Positions 23,540 through 32,741 of a stretch of 64,000 nt of DNA are shown here, in pieces. This DNA is from Chrysopilus asiliformis (taxonomy: Eukaryota > Arthropoda > Insecta > Diptera > Rhagionidae): NCBI GenBank assembly GCA_964034945.1, contig OZ035960.1, forward strand, positions 21,253,487 through 21,317,486. Reading direction: 5' to 3'. The notes under the pieces are model-generated. The model worked only from the letters and a program-made list of their open reading frames with translations, did not search any database and had not been told where the DNA came from. The position numbers were made by a program, and so were the translations under genes. The stretch's first letter is position 1; each line of letters starts with the position of its first letter.

Positions 23540-24222
23540 AAATTTCGCGAGATGGAAATGCATATTAAAAGTAAGAAATTTGACGAACTTTTTTCTAGAT
23601 GTATAGATTTATAGTAATCCCTTTTTTAACAGAAATTATTGAAAGTGATGGTGAGAATCTTCCTGCTAATGCACAGCGCCCAGTTTCTTCAAAATTTATT
23701 GCGGCTGTCAAGAAGTGCTGAAATCACTACAAATTCAACATCCAGGTGAAAATCATGTTCCTGTTCAACATTCGAATGAAAATATCAACTCAAATTTATC
23801 TGGTATGTCTTTTATTTATTAAGAATTTCTTGTCCTATACTAATAATATCTTCCTTCTACAGAAATAAATGAATTTGCCGATGGAACTGTTCTGCAATTA
23901 GTTTGAAACCGAGGACGACAATTAACTCCTCAAACTTCGTCTTCAGTGTTATGTTCGCAGTGTTATGTTAATTGAGGTGTTAATGTAAAAAAAAATATTA
24001 AAACAAATTTAAAAAACAAATGAAATTCTTTTATTTGATTTTTCAGGTTTTACGAAAAATGAAAAGAAAATTAGCAAGGGCACATTTTCCTATCCTATGC
24101 ACAATCCGAGACACAAACCAAAGTCAAGTAGTTCCGATTCCATTTCCTGGAAAACCGAGCGTGGCAGTCAATATGCGAAAGTCAGCTATCTATTAGTATA
24201 TATTATCTATGGATCATACCAA
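23540..24222 (+). other. Unrecognised exon-like series, possibly a broken spliced gene
   Basis: Three exon-like pieces have splice-like edges: ATG at about 23547 (MEMHIKK) to |GTAAG; ..cag|AAATTATTG (IIESDGENLPANAQRPVSSK, then FIAAVKKC and a stop) up to TCTG|GTATG; and ctacag|AAATAAATG (EINEFADGTVLQLV, stop). A frame change is needed after FIAAVKK (continuing VLKSLQIQHPGENHVPVQHS). A further open stretch after ttttcag at about 24045 starts VLRKMKRKLARAHFP. I do not recognise the protein. It starts divergently from ALG5. It could be a pseudogene, a non-coding transcript, or chance. Confidence 0.25.
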
Positions 24223-24299
24223 TCATACGAGTCGATGACAGTTCTTTATTGGTGGGCCAGGTGGATTTTTTTAAAACTGAAAATGGTTTTTTAAAAATG

Positions 24300-25200
24300 A
24301 AAAATCAAATTTCCGTTAGCAACAAAAAATAATTGTAACTTTTAAAAACATTTTAAAGCTAATCCAAAATCACCACACTTCTTCTCCTTTACGTCTTCTT
24401 CAGTTTTATTCTGAAAATCATGTGCTTAACACTTTGTGAAATTGGAATGTGGTGTCTGGAAAAGTTGTGTAAAATTATAATATACAGATTTCTTGTCTCT
24501 GTAATATTTTTTTTCAAGGCAGTTGGAAAAAAAATATTCATTAGTTTATATAATTTCTATTTTCGTTACATCTGCATGGAAATATTTCGTTTGTATTATT
24601 TTTTTAAATTTATTGTTTTGTGTCAGTAAAAAATTTCATTGCAGAATGACCTAAAAAAATTTAAACTATAGTCTTAAATACACAAATTTCACGGTTTGTT
24701 TATGATGTTGTTTTCGGTTTTGTTTTATATTTTCCTATACATAAATACACCCTAAAAAATGTTCTTGAATAAAAACAAAAAAAAAGTAATGTAGGGGTGA
24801 ATATTTTTTTATTAAGTATTGTTAATAAATCAAATTGATAAAAAATTATACCAAAACTCTTCATTATTATAATCTTAAAATAATTTTAATGATCGCAAAA
24901 AAAAACTGTTAAAGAATAAATATTATTCGGAATTTTTACAAAGAATTTTCTAAAATTAAAACAAAAAAAAATCGAAAAAATAGATTTATAAAAAACTGCA
25001 CAAAAAAACTAGGGAAATCTTCTCAAAAGGATTTCCCCTGTTTTTTTTAGATTTTCCCAACACTCCCAACACTTTAGATTTTCCCATCAGCTGGTCTTTA
25101 ACATCATCTCGAGCATCGATAGATAAAAATAATTTTGTGTATTTTCCAGTTTTGGTTAAAAATAGAACTTGAAGGGCAAAAACATTCCTCTGTAGCGTAA
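24300..25200. other. Very AT-rich gene-free stretch
   Basis: No exon, RNA gene or paired ends recognised before the sarcoglycan 5' region. Confidence 0.4.
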
Positions 25201-25346
25201 ATTGTGTGAGCTTTTGGAAGAGTGAGTCCGGAAAATTCTTGAATAAAACAAATTACATAAAAAGGATTTTTACGTGAAATAGTTTGGTAGAAAGAAAAAT
25301 CGATAATTTCTGTGATAAAAACATTTCAGACAAATTGTTCCTAGCG

Positions 25347-28300
25347 ATGTTTGGGAGATTTGTGATTTTGTTCTTCCTTGTGACGACAATCGAAAGAAAT
25401 GAATCTTTAGTGATTGAAAGGATTCCTGTGGCAGAGTTATTCACAACGAAAATCGAGCCTCGTTTGTTCAACTGGACGTTTCAGGATGTTACCGAACAGT
25501 TTTCCTATCGTCCATCTTTAGAAGGGTATTTTTTTTTAAATATTTGTTGAGATTTGAAAAAAAAGAAACATAGAGAAATGCATGAGATAATACTTTTTTT
25601 TTATCATACACATACAGCCTTGGCCAAAAGTATTGAGCACCCTGTAAATTTTACTAATATACAAAATCTAATGCTCCAAATCAATCGTATTGTTTATTAA
25701 AGTTTTGTCGGCATCTAAAAAATAAAATTTAAACAATAGTCAAGTGGCTGGTTAGTAACAAAACATCTAGAACCTTAAAAATTTGCTTTTGTGGTGTTTT
25801 TTGATATCCGATTAGTTCGCTTTCTCAGCTCGCTGTGAAGACATACAGTTGTGTAGTGCCTTGAAGTGATTTTTTTTTCAATAAATTAAATATTTTAATG
25901 TAAATATGGCGAAAAAAAGATAACTGACATTGCAACAGCGGGTAGAAATTCAACTTTTGAAGCAGCAAGGCAAGTCCCAAGTGGAAATTTCTAAAACCGT
26001 TAAATTTTCGCGTCGAGCTGTGCAATATGTTATCGAACGGTTCGAGAAGACTGGGTCGCATAAAAATAGACACAGATCTGGACGAAAACGACTTACTATA
26101 GATCGTGAAGATAGAATATTAGTAAGGGATTCACTGAAAAATAGGAGAAAAACGTCTTTCGAGCTCGCTGCTGATTTTTCAGTAACAATTAAAAAGCCAA
26201 TATCTGCCAGGACGACACGAAGAAGACTGCAGAAAGCTGGTCTAAAAGGCTGCAAAGCCAGGAAGAAGCCGTGGCTTTCCGAAAAAAACAAAAAGGCTCG
26301 CTTCCAATGGGCTCTAAAACACAAAAGTTTAACCGAGCAAGATTGGTCAAATATTCTATGGTCGGACGAATCAAACTTTCAGGGGAGTAAAATAATTCCT
26401 TTTTCTGTAGAAAAACATTATTTTCGAAGTTTGATTCGTCCGACCATAGAATATTTGACCAATCTTGCTCGGTTAAACTTTTGTGTTTTAGAGCCCATTG
26501 GAAGCGAGCCTTTTTGTTTTTTTCGGAAAGCCACGGCTTCTTCCTGGCTTTGCAGCCTTTTAGACCAGCTTTCTGCAGTCTTCTTCGTGTCGTCCTGGCA
26601 GATATTGGCTTTTTAATTGTTACTGAAAAATCAGCAGCGAGCTCGAAAGACGTTTTTCTCCTATTTTTCAGTGAATCCCTTACTAATATTCTATCTTCAC
26701 GATCTATAGTAAGTCGTTTTCGTCCAGATCTGTGTCTATTTTTATGCGACCCAGTCTTCTCGAACCGTTCGATAACATATTGCACAGCTCGACGCGAAAA
26801 TTTAACGGTTTTAGAAATTTCCACTTGGGACTTGCCTTGCTGCTTCAAAAGTTGAATTTCTACCCGCTGTTGCAATGTCAGTTATCTTTTTTTCGCCATA
26901 TTTACATTAAAATATTTAATTTATTGAAAAAAAAATCACTTCAAGGCACTACACAACTGTATGTCTTCACAGCGAGCTGAGAAAGCGAACTAATCGGATA
27001 TCAAAAAACACCACAAAAGCAAATTTTTAAGGTTCTAGATGTTTTGTTACTAACCAGCCACTTGACTATTGTTTAAATTTTATTTTTTAGATGCCGACAA
27101 AACTTTAATAAACAATACGATTGATTTGGAGCATTAGATTTTGTATATTAGTAAAATTTACAGGGTGCTCAATACTTTTGGCCAAGGCTGTAGTTCAAAT
27201 TCATATTTTACAGCTATCCAGATCTTCCTTCCTGGATTAATTATATGTATAGGTGAATAATTATGTTTTTTTATTATTATTTTGGTTTTGAATTAACATT
27301 TAATTCATTTTTTGAAGCACTGAACATCGTGCTGGATATCTGTATGGAACACCGCCGGAAACTTTGGCTGATAAAGCAGTAAGTTAGCTTTTATTCAACT
27401 AAAATTATTTTAAGGCAATTAGAGGCTGCCCATAAAATGCGTAACGTTAATTTTATCGATTTCCAACCCCCTTCTCCTTGGAGTTTTACCTGATTTTCGT
27501 ATTTTCACACTGCCGCAGACTCCCTCCCCCACTAAATCTGTAACATATTTTATGGAAAGCTCTTATTTTGTAATAATTTAAACACTTCTTATTTAAAATT
27601 CTTTCCAATTTTCAGGTACATCTCGACATCGTAGCTCTCAACAGACGAAACTTTGAAACGCGTAGACTGACTCTCTCATTGCTGATTGTATCCAAATTTC
27701 CAGCAGCCAACTTAATCCAAATGAAGATCGATAATCTAAATTGGATACATTTAATGGATCCAGGACGTGTTGAAAATTTGAAGAATATTTTCCGGAATGA
27801 TTTGTGGCAATCCAGTGAAAAGGACTTGCATCTAGTTTTTATGGAATCGGCCGTTAAAATGGGTGGACGTGTACCATTACGTCCTCAGCAGCGTGAAGGG
27901 TTTAAATATTTTTTTTAAATAAAAAATACAAATTCTCTAAAGTAGTGAATATTTATATCTAGAGTCATTGTTCACTTGGGTAGCAACACTCCCTTCTCCG
28001 CCCGGTTAAAGGAACTGCAGGAAGAAGTCCGTCCGCTGTACAAATTATCCTCGTGCACATATAAAAGGACTTCGGTGCAGAAAATCTTTGAAAATGTCGG
28101 CTTTAAGCTGGATTGGTGTGCTTTTCGAATTGTCGGCAATGAAATCAATCCGGAAATTTTATATCACAACCACGCAATGAAAAATCCTCACGGGTCGGAA
28201 TTAGGAACCTTGAAACGCATGAACCGATGGGACGGATTGAGCCGTGAAGATGTTCCGATGAGAAATTACATTGACGAGATCACATTCGCAATCGCCATTC

Positions 28301-29452
28301 CAGCAATGATTTTAGCGATTTTCGTTGGCATTTTATCGGCCGTTCTTTGTTTCCACCATGAAAAACTGTAAGTTTGTGATTTTTTCCTTGCATTCCTCAA
28401 TTTTGTCTAAATGTATGAAAATGAATCGAAAAATGTTTATTTATTGTTTTATTATTTAGTATTGATAGCGTATCGGAAACATATTTCCAAAATATTTTCC
28501 ATATTTGTGAAGATTATTGGAGGTGAATAATTATGTTTTTTTTTATTATTTTCGTTTTGAATTACCATTTAATTAATTTTTTGAAAAACGATCGTTAACT
28601 GCATGATCAGTGGTTTATTTAATTATATCAGCAATTAAAATATTTTTCTTTGAAAATAATTTCGGGTTACAGGCGTGCGTAATTTTTTTCTGCTTTGCAG
28701 TAAAGGCTGTTCGATATTTGTATAACTCTCAATTTCGAAAAAGATGTGATCTGATGTGAACAGCACATTACTTTCTTATACAAAATCTACGTCTCCACCC
28801 AATTTACACCATAACTGTTTTATAAAACATTTTCCCGCATGTAAAATCTTTACAAGAATTTCAAATAACGGCATGAAAAATGTCTTTCAAATTTTAGAAA
28901 AAAAAACTCCGATGTAGAAAATACCTTTTAAAATACAATATAAAATTGAAATTGCGACTCAAAAAGGTTTCTTTCTTTTTTCATGGTTAATATTAGATAA
29001 AATCAAGTTTTGCACACGAAGTTACCTAAAATCAAGTTTTGCACACAGAAATTTTCAGGCTTCCATTAAAATTTTCTAAAACTAACACATAACAATGTTT
29101 TGTTTTATTTGAAACACTCCCAATATTGCTTCAGTAACGAAATTAAATAATTTTAGAGAAAAGCACCATGTGCCAACGGTTCAAATGGTTCAATACTCAG
29201 ATACAAATAATCAACCGACAACGACTTTGAAGAGCCTCAAAGATCCAAACTTGCTCATCGAAAATATGAGCCTACGTTCGCAGAGGTAAATCGAAATTTT
29301 TGTTAATTTTTAAGTTAAATTTTCATTTTGATTTCAGCCCCTGCAATAGTCTCTATCGCAACGAAAGTCCTCAGGCTGGGAATAATTACTTAAGACCAAG
29401 ACCACCACCTTACAAGGCTCCGAGCTTGGGAAAAGGAACCGCAGACATTTGA
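25347..29452 (+). CDS. Scgalpha: Alpha/epsilon-sarcoglycan (Scg-alpha)
   Basis: Type I membrane protein of the sarcoglycan complex, part of the dystrophin-dystroglycan complex of muscle. Seven exons: 25347-25525, 27214-27252, 27318-27378, 27616-27899, 27963-28367, 29157-29285, 29338-29452, joining to 403 residues. Signal peptide (MFGRFVILFFLVTT), NxS/T sites (NESL, NWTF), the paired cysteines SSC and DWC in the ectodomain, and a transmembrane helix at about 294-317. The tail motif VPTVQMVQY aligns with the IQMVHH region of vertebrate alpha/epsilon-sarcoglycan. The C-terminal tail holds PPPY (388-391), a WW-domain ligand type. Intron 1 carries a 1.58-kb Tc1 palindrome; intron 5 holds a probable cassette exon (28460-28522). 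The upstream frame is open without ATG, so ATG 25347 is the natural start. Confidence 0.92.
25906..26378 (+). pseudogene. Tc1-like transposase, N-terminal half, left arm
   Basis: ATG 25906 reads MAKKR and then TAA (25921-25923); the frame reopens as LTLQQRVEIQLLKQQGKSQV and runs through a helix-turn-helix (EISKTVKFSRRAVQYVIERF), a GRKR motif, a second HTH region (ISARTTRRRLQKAGLKGCKA) and the first catalytic Asp context ILWSDESNF. After 26378 the sequence enters the spacer, so the second Asp and the D/E of the DD(D/E) triad are missing. The nonsense codon at position 6 occurs in both arms, so it predates their duplication. Confidence 0.85.
26427..26899 (-). pseudogene. Tc1-like transposase, N-terminal half, right arm
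   Basis: Mirror copy of the left-arm transposase: same ATG (26899), same TAA at codon 6, same residues up to WSDESNF. Read further it crosses the spacer (ENNVFLQKKELFYSP) into the antisense of the left arm, so the extra ~75 residues of open frame are meaningless. The lack of differences between arms implies a recent duplication or ongoing gene conversion. Confidence 0.85.
27425..27560. repeat. GTCCATAAAATACGT MITE family, copy in sarcoglycan intron 3
   Basis: GCTGCCCATAAAATGCGTAA at the left and TAACATATTTTATGGAAAGC at the right form the family's inverted ends. It lies wholly inside intron 3 (27379-27615) and does not touch the splice sites. Confidence 0.6.
28460..28522 (+). CDS. Probable 21-codon cassette exon of the sarcoglycan gene
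   Basis: After attatttag (acceptor) an open 63-bp piece runs to GGAG|GTGAATAA (donor). It is in phase with both neighbours (enters with two bases of a Leu codon, leaves after AG) and would insert IDSVSETYFQNIFHICEDYW plus one residue between HHEKL and EKHHVP, just inside the membrane. Length divisible by three, no stop. Without it the 403-residue form is also in frame, so inclusion would be alternative. Its donor lies in a 67-bp segment duplicated from intron 2. Confidence 0.45.
28521..28587 (+). repeat. Duplicate of sarcoglycan intron 2 within intron 5
   Basis: AGGTGAATAATTATGTTTTT and the following ~45 bases ('gttttgaatta.catttaatt.attttttgaa') match 27251-27317, the whole of intron 2 including its 5' splice site, with only a few differences. 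It supplies the donor of the candidate cassette exon. Confidence 0.75.
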
Positions 29453-29806
29453 CAATCACCAAGGATTTTGTATTGTTAAATTGGATACGAAATCAAATTG
29501 ATATTAGTTTTGTATAATTTTCATGAGTATATCAACATCAGCATATCGATTGCATTTCAGAAACTATAATTTCCAAGCACAACCGTAGAAAATTTGAATC
29601 AAAATTGAAAAAAATATTATGTAAGTTAATAATTCATAACTAATAAAATAAACTTTTAATATTCAGTTAAAAAAGCCTTTTTCCATAGGATTTGAAAATT
29701 CTAGACTAGAGTAATAAAATACAATTTCAAAAGTTTCTTTTTTTTATATTATAAATGGATTTTAATAAAATACATCCTTACAAAATATTAATTCAATTTA
29801 ACTGTT

Positions 29807-30904
29807 TCAAGTTGGATTCTTCTGTAAATTTTTCATATACACATCCAGTTCATCCTCAAATTCTTCATCGAAATTTCGAATACTTCGAGCATCTGCCTCG
29901 TTATCGTCATCTTCTTCGAAATATTTTTCCTCGACGTCTCTTCCGATTTGGTCCAAATCATCTAAATCTGCGTTCTCATCGACTTTTGTGTAATCAAAGT
30001 CCTTATCTTCACCATCAAGGAATTTAGCATACATTATACCGACAAACTCCTGTCTCAGCATCTCCCTTTCGCTCGCAGTGACGTATTTTTGTGGTTTTGG
30101 GGACCGTTTATGATGCGTTGTACCAACACCCATTCCCGGTGGAGCACTAACTTCGTCTTCAAAGTTTCCCCAATGCTTCCGGAACGACGCTGGCGTTTTG
30201 GGATACAATTCATCAGCAGCGCCCAATGTCTGATTTGTTCTTGTGCTCGCAAAAGACTGTCGTGTGGAATCTCCATCCTCCTCATCCGACATTTCTTCCT
30301 GTTCTTGTTCCTGCTTTTTCCGCAGTTCCTCAGTCCGTTCTTTGTCGATGCCTTCCATCAGAATACTTGAGAATGCTGCATTTTCCACATCGAAATTGTC
30401 TCGTGCTTTTCTTTCGCCATCCGTTAAATACTGTCCAACTAATTCTTCATACAAAGCCGGTTCCCTTCGCATCATTTCTTTCTCGGAAAAGTAACTTTGA
30501 TCGCTAATCATAGATTGTAAAGCAGAATACCGTCTATTTTTTATATTTTTGCTTCGATTTGCTAAGTCTTTTCTTAGTTCTTTCAGTAGAATTCTTATTT
30601 CCTCGCCATCACCATCGAAATGTCCCACATTTTCAAAATAATTTAAGTGTTTCTGCTCCAAGTATTTTCCGAAGCGGGAGAGAAATCTTTGATGGCTTTC
30701 ATTGAAAATACCTTCAGCAATTGTCTTTTTTTCGTTCATTGTTAACTCTGGATCGTCAATTTGCTGTGACTTGAAAAAGATTTTCGAATTCTGGCTAAGG
30801 AAATTCAAAATATCTTCGCGGGTACAATTCGCGTCCTCTGTGGCGACTTTTTCAACTCCATCTGTCATTTTTGTATTTCGCATCTGCAGTGGAATTTGGA
30901 CCAT
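29807..30904 (-). CDS. CCDC97: CCDC97 (DUF2052) homologue
   Basis: Single-exon gene of 365 residues from ATG 30904; the human protein is about 343. The DUF2052 core is visible in two blocks: RFLSRFGKYLEQKHLNYF (73-90), and, near the end, MYAKFLDGEDKDFDYTKVDE (291-310), DDLDQIGRDVEEKYFEEDDD. Between them are an acidic, coiled region (KERTEELRKKQEQEQEEMSD, 188-207) and a low-complexity linker. Human CCDC97 is known from proteomics as a partner of the SF3B part of the U2 snRNP; a role in splicing is therefore inferred. It is convergent with sarcoglycan (355 bp between stops). ATG at codon 13 (MTDG) is an alternative start. Confidence 0.88.
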   Translation of the reverse strand: MVQIPLQMRNTKMTDGVEKVATEDANCTREDILNFLSQNSKIFFKSQQIDDPELTMNEKKTIAEGIFNESHQRFLSRFGKYLEQKHLNYFENVGHFDGDGEEIRILLKELRKDLANRSKNIKNRRYSALQSMISDQSYFSEKEMMRREPALYEELVGQYLTDGERKARDNFDVENAAFSSILMEGIDKERTEELRKKQEQEQEEMSDEEDGDSTRQSFASTRTNQTLGAADELYPKTPASFRKHWGNFEDEVSAPPGMGVGTTHHKRSPKPQKYVTASEREMLRQEFVGIMYAKFLDGEDKDFDYTKVDENADLDDLDQIGRDVEEKYFEEDDDNEADARSIRNFDEEFEDELDVYMKNLQKNPT

Positions 30905-31057
30905 GTGCTGTTGACCGAAGAGTGTTCCGTTTGAACGCAGTTTTCCTTCTGTGTCGAGTCAGCTGGGGGCTTTCAAGTTGTGCAAAATTTCAACAACAAA
31001 ACAAGGAGTTGATACCGGAAAAAATCAGTTCGCTTTACTTTTAAGTGATAATGTAAC

Positions 31058-31496
31058 CTATATAGTTTGTGATACACAATAAGAAAGTAAGTTTTGCACT
31101 TTTCGCACCAGCCTTTTAATGGATTTCCCTGGAAAGAGCTGAGTTTCGTCCACACAATTAAAAATTTCACAACTAATGACAGCTGCAGGTGGATTTACAA
31201 TGCAGAATTCTGCATTTCGTTCTCGTTGTGAATTCCTGCGGCTGCGTTCCGTTATTGTTGTCGAATTTAATTTGAAAAAATCCAAAATTTGATTTTTTTT
31301 TTTATTATGATTGATGGTTGATAAACAAGAAAAAGACATTTTCGTTACCTCTAAAATTCGGGGCTTTCCAATTTAGTAAACATTTTCCTTTTGTGTTCTG
31401 CAGTGTTTTTGTTATTGATGATTCATTGCTTTTAAGCGAATTTGCGGAATTACACAACAAAGATTGATAACACAATTTAATGGAAATAGCTTTCAT
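31058..31496 (-). CDS. Unrecognised small ORFs, possible two-exon gene
   Basis: On the minus strand ATG 31496 opens MKAISIKLCYQSLLCNSANS and runs to NWKAPNFRG at a GAG|GTAACG donor-like site. Downstream, a second open stretch reads NAEFCIVNPPAAVISCEIFN, then CVDETQLFPGKSIKRLVRKV, and ends TAG at 31058. Acceptor-like ctgcag and cattag sites exist between them, but no single join is clearly right. The first part could be a mitochondrial targeting sequence. I do not recognise the protein. It stands head to head with AASDHPPT (147 bp between start codons), a common place for a small gene. Confidence 0.3.
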
Positions 31497-31642
31497 CTTA
31501 ATCACAAGTAACGAGTACTTTTTTGCAATGCAATTAAAGCCAGAGTATAAACCGATTAGAAAGTGAGGTTAGATTTCCGTTGAATTGAATTTGTTTATCT
31601 GTCAGGCCATTGTTTTATATTTCGAACAATTTCCAATCAAAA

Positions 31643-32509
31643 ATGTCCCTGAAACCACTTTGCGTGCGTTGGGCATTTGATTTGTCAACTTGGACTCCTT
31701 CATTCAGCGATTTGTTGGTGGCTACTTCCTGCGTTCAGCTAGAAGAGAAAACTCGACTTGCGAAGTTCATTTTCCGAGAAGATTTCAATGCTTCGCTGAT
31801 AGGACGATTACTAATGCGGAAGTTCGTCAACGACTATACGTATCTGAAATACAATAACATTCTATTCGATCGGGATGCTCGGGGAAAACCATATCTCAAA
31901 AACGACGTCTCCTTCCACATAGACTTCAATGCATCTCACCAAGGTTCCTACAGCCTTCTAGCTGGAATCGTCCAGAAGGACTCTCAAAAACCAGCCTCTA
32001 GAGTCGGAGTGGATGTCATGAAAATCGAATATACTGGCGGAAAGCCTCTTAGCGAGTTCTTTCGCTTAATGGATAGAAATTTTGCGGACGAAGAGTGGAG
32101 GTTTATCAAACGACAGCAGAAAGAACGCAAGAATTTGGAAGCTTTCATGCGGCTTTGGTGCTTGAAGGAGAGCTATGTAAAAAATGTTGGCGTTGGAATC
32201 ACTGTCGATTTGCGGAAGATTAGTTTTGGAGTAAAGACGAATTTGGAAGTTGGTCAAATTGTAAACGACACAATTCTAAGGGTTGACGATGTTCTACAGA
32301 AAGATTACCATTTCGAAGAGCATTTAATTGATGCAGATCACTGTGCAGCTGTTTCATGGCTAAATCGTCCTGAAATCATCAAACCGGAGGCATTTAAACT
32401 TCTGAATTTTGAAGAAATAGTCTCGGAATGTACACCAATTTTTCCCTCGGACGAAGAATATTGCAGGCAGGTGGAAACAAAGGAATACAAATCAAGGAGG
32501 ATTTTATGA
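31643..32509 (+). CDS. AASDHPPT: 4'-phosphopantetheinyl transferase (AASDHPPT)
   Basis: Moves the phosphopantetheine arm of coenzyme A onto acyl carrier domains (cytosolic fatty acid synthase, mitochondrial ACP, Ebony/alpha-aminoadipate-type synthetases). Single exon, 288 residues from ATG 31643 (human 309). Family motifs: substrate-binding FHIDFNASHQG (91-101), Mg-binding GVDVMKIE (122-129, Asp124), and WCLKESYVK (172-180, Trp-x-x-Lys-Glu-Ser). All catalytic acids and the lysine are present. The upstream frame is open but without another ATG. AATAAA at 32563 is the likely poly(A) signal; ABCC10 begins only 232 bp after the stop on the same strand. Confidence 0.93.
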   Translation: MSLKPLCVRWAFDLSTWTPSFSDLLVATSCVQLEEKTRLAKFIFREDFNASLIGRLLMRKFVNDYTYLKYNNILFDRDARGKPYLKNDVSFHIDFNASHQGSYSLLAGIVQKDSQKPASRVGVDVMKIEYTGGKPLSEFFRLMDRNFADEEWRFIKRQQKERKNLEAFMRLWCLKESYVKNVGVGITVDLRKISFGVKTNLEVGQIVNDTILRVDDVLQKDYHFEEHLIDADHCAAVSWLNRPEIIKPEAFKLLNFEEIVSECTPIFPSDEEYCRQVETKEYKSRRIL

Positions 32510-32562
32510 CACCTAATGCTAGATTTCGTAAATTTTAAGTCGAACAAATTGTTATACGATCA

Positions 32563-32568
32563 AATAAA
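32563..32568 (+). terminator. Poly(A) signal of AASDHPPT
   Basis: AATAAA 54 bases after the AASDHPPT stop, followed by a T-rich stretch. Confidence 0.6.
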
Positions 32569-32741
32569 AATATTTTACTGATACGGTTTTGTTAAAACAG
32601 TTGTTTTAATTTTAAACAATCCCTCCAAAGGCGATTTTTTTTGAAGTGAAAATGGTAAAAGCGGTTGCTTCCAAAAAAATCATCCGCAGAAGAATTTTTT
32701 TAAATAATAAATCTTTATCATTAGTTTTAGATGCCATAAAA

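Larger units (their letters stand above)
25615..27190. mobile_element. Palindromic foldback of two half Tc1-like elements
   Basis: Position x pairs with 52805-x: the left arm 25615-26378 and right arm 26427-27190 (764 bp each) are reverse complements, essentially perfect wherever I compared them, around a 48-bp spacer. Ends are CAGCCTTGGCCAAAAGTATT and its complement, flanked by TA on both sides (25613-25614, 27191-27192), the Tc1/mariner target. Each arm carries one end and the 5' half of a transposase gene; no 3' half exists in either arm. It sits inside intron 1 of the sarcoglycan gene. Transcription through it would give a ~760-bp RNA hairpin. A real dimerised element or an assembly artefact are both possible, though TA at both ends favours a real insertion. 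Confidence 0.85.

Noticed and set aside
25950..26855. Mirrored 124-aa and 82-aa frames antisense to the Tc1 transposase
   Set aside because: They are the reverse strand of the transposase copies and appear twice only because the locus is palindromic.
31199..31216. 18-bp perfect palindrome AATGCAGAATTCTGCATT
   Set aside because: Short, single, within a possible coding stretch; no sign of function.
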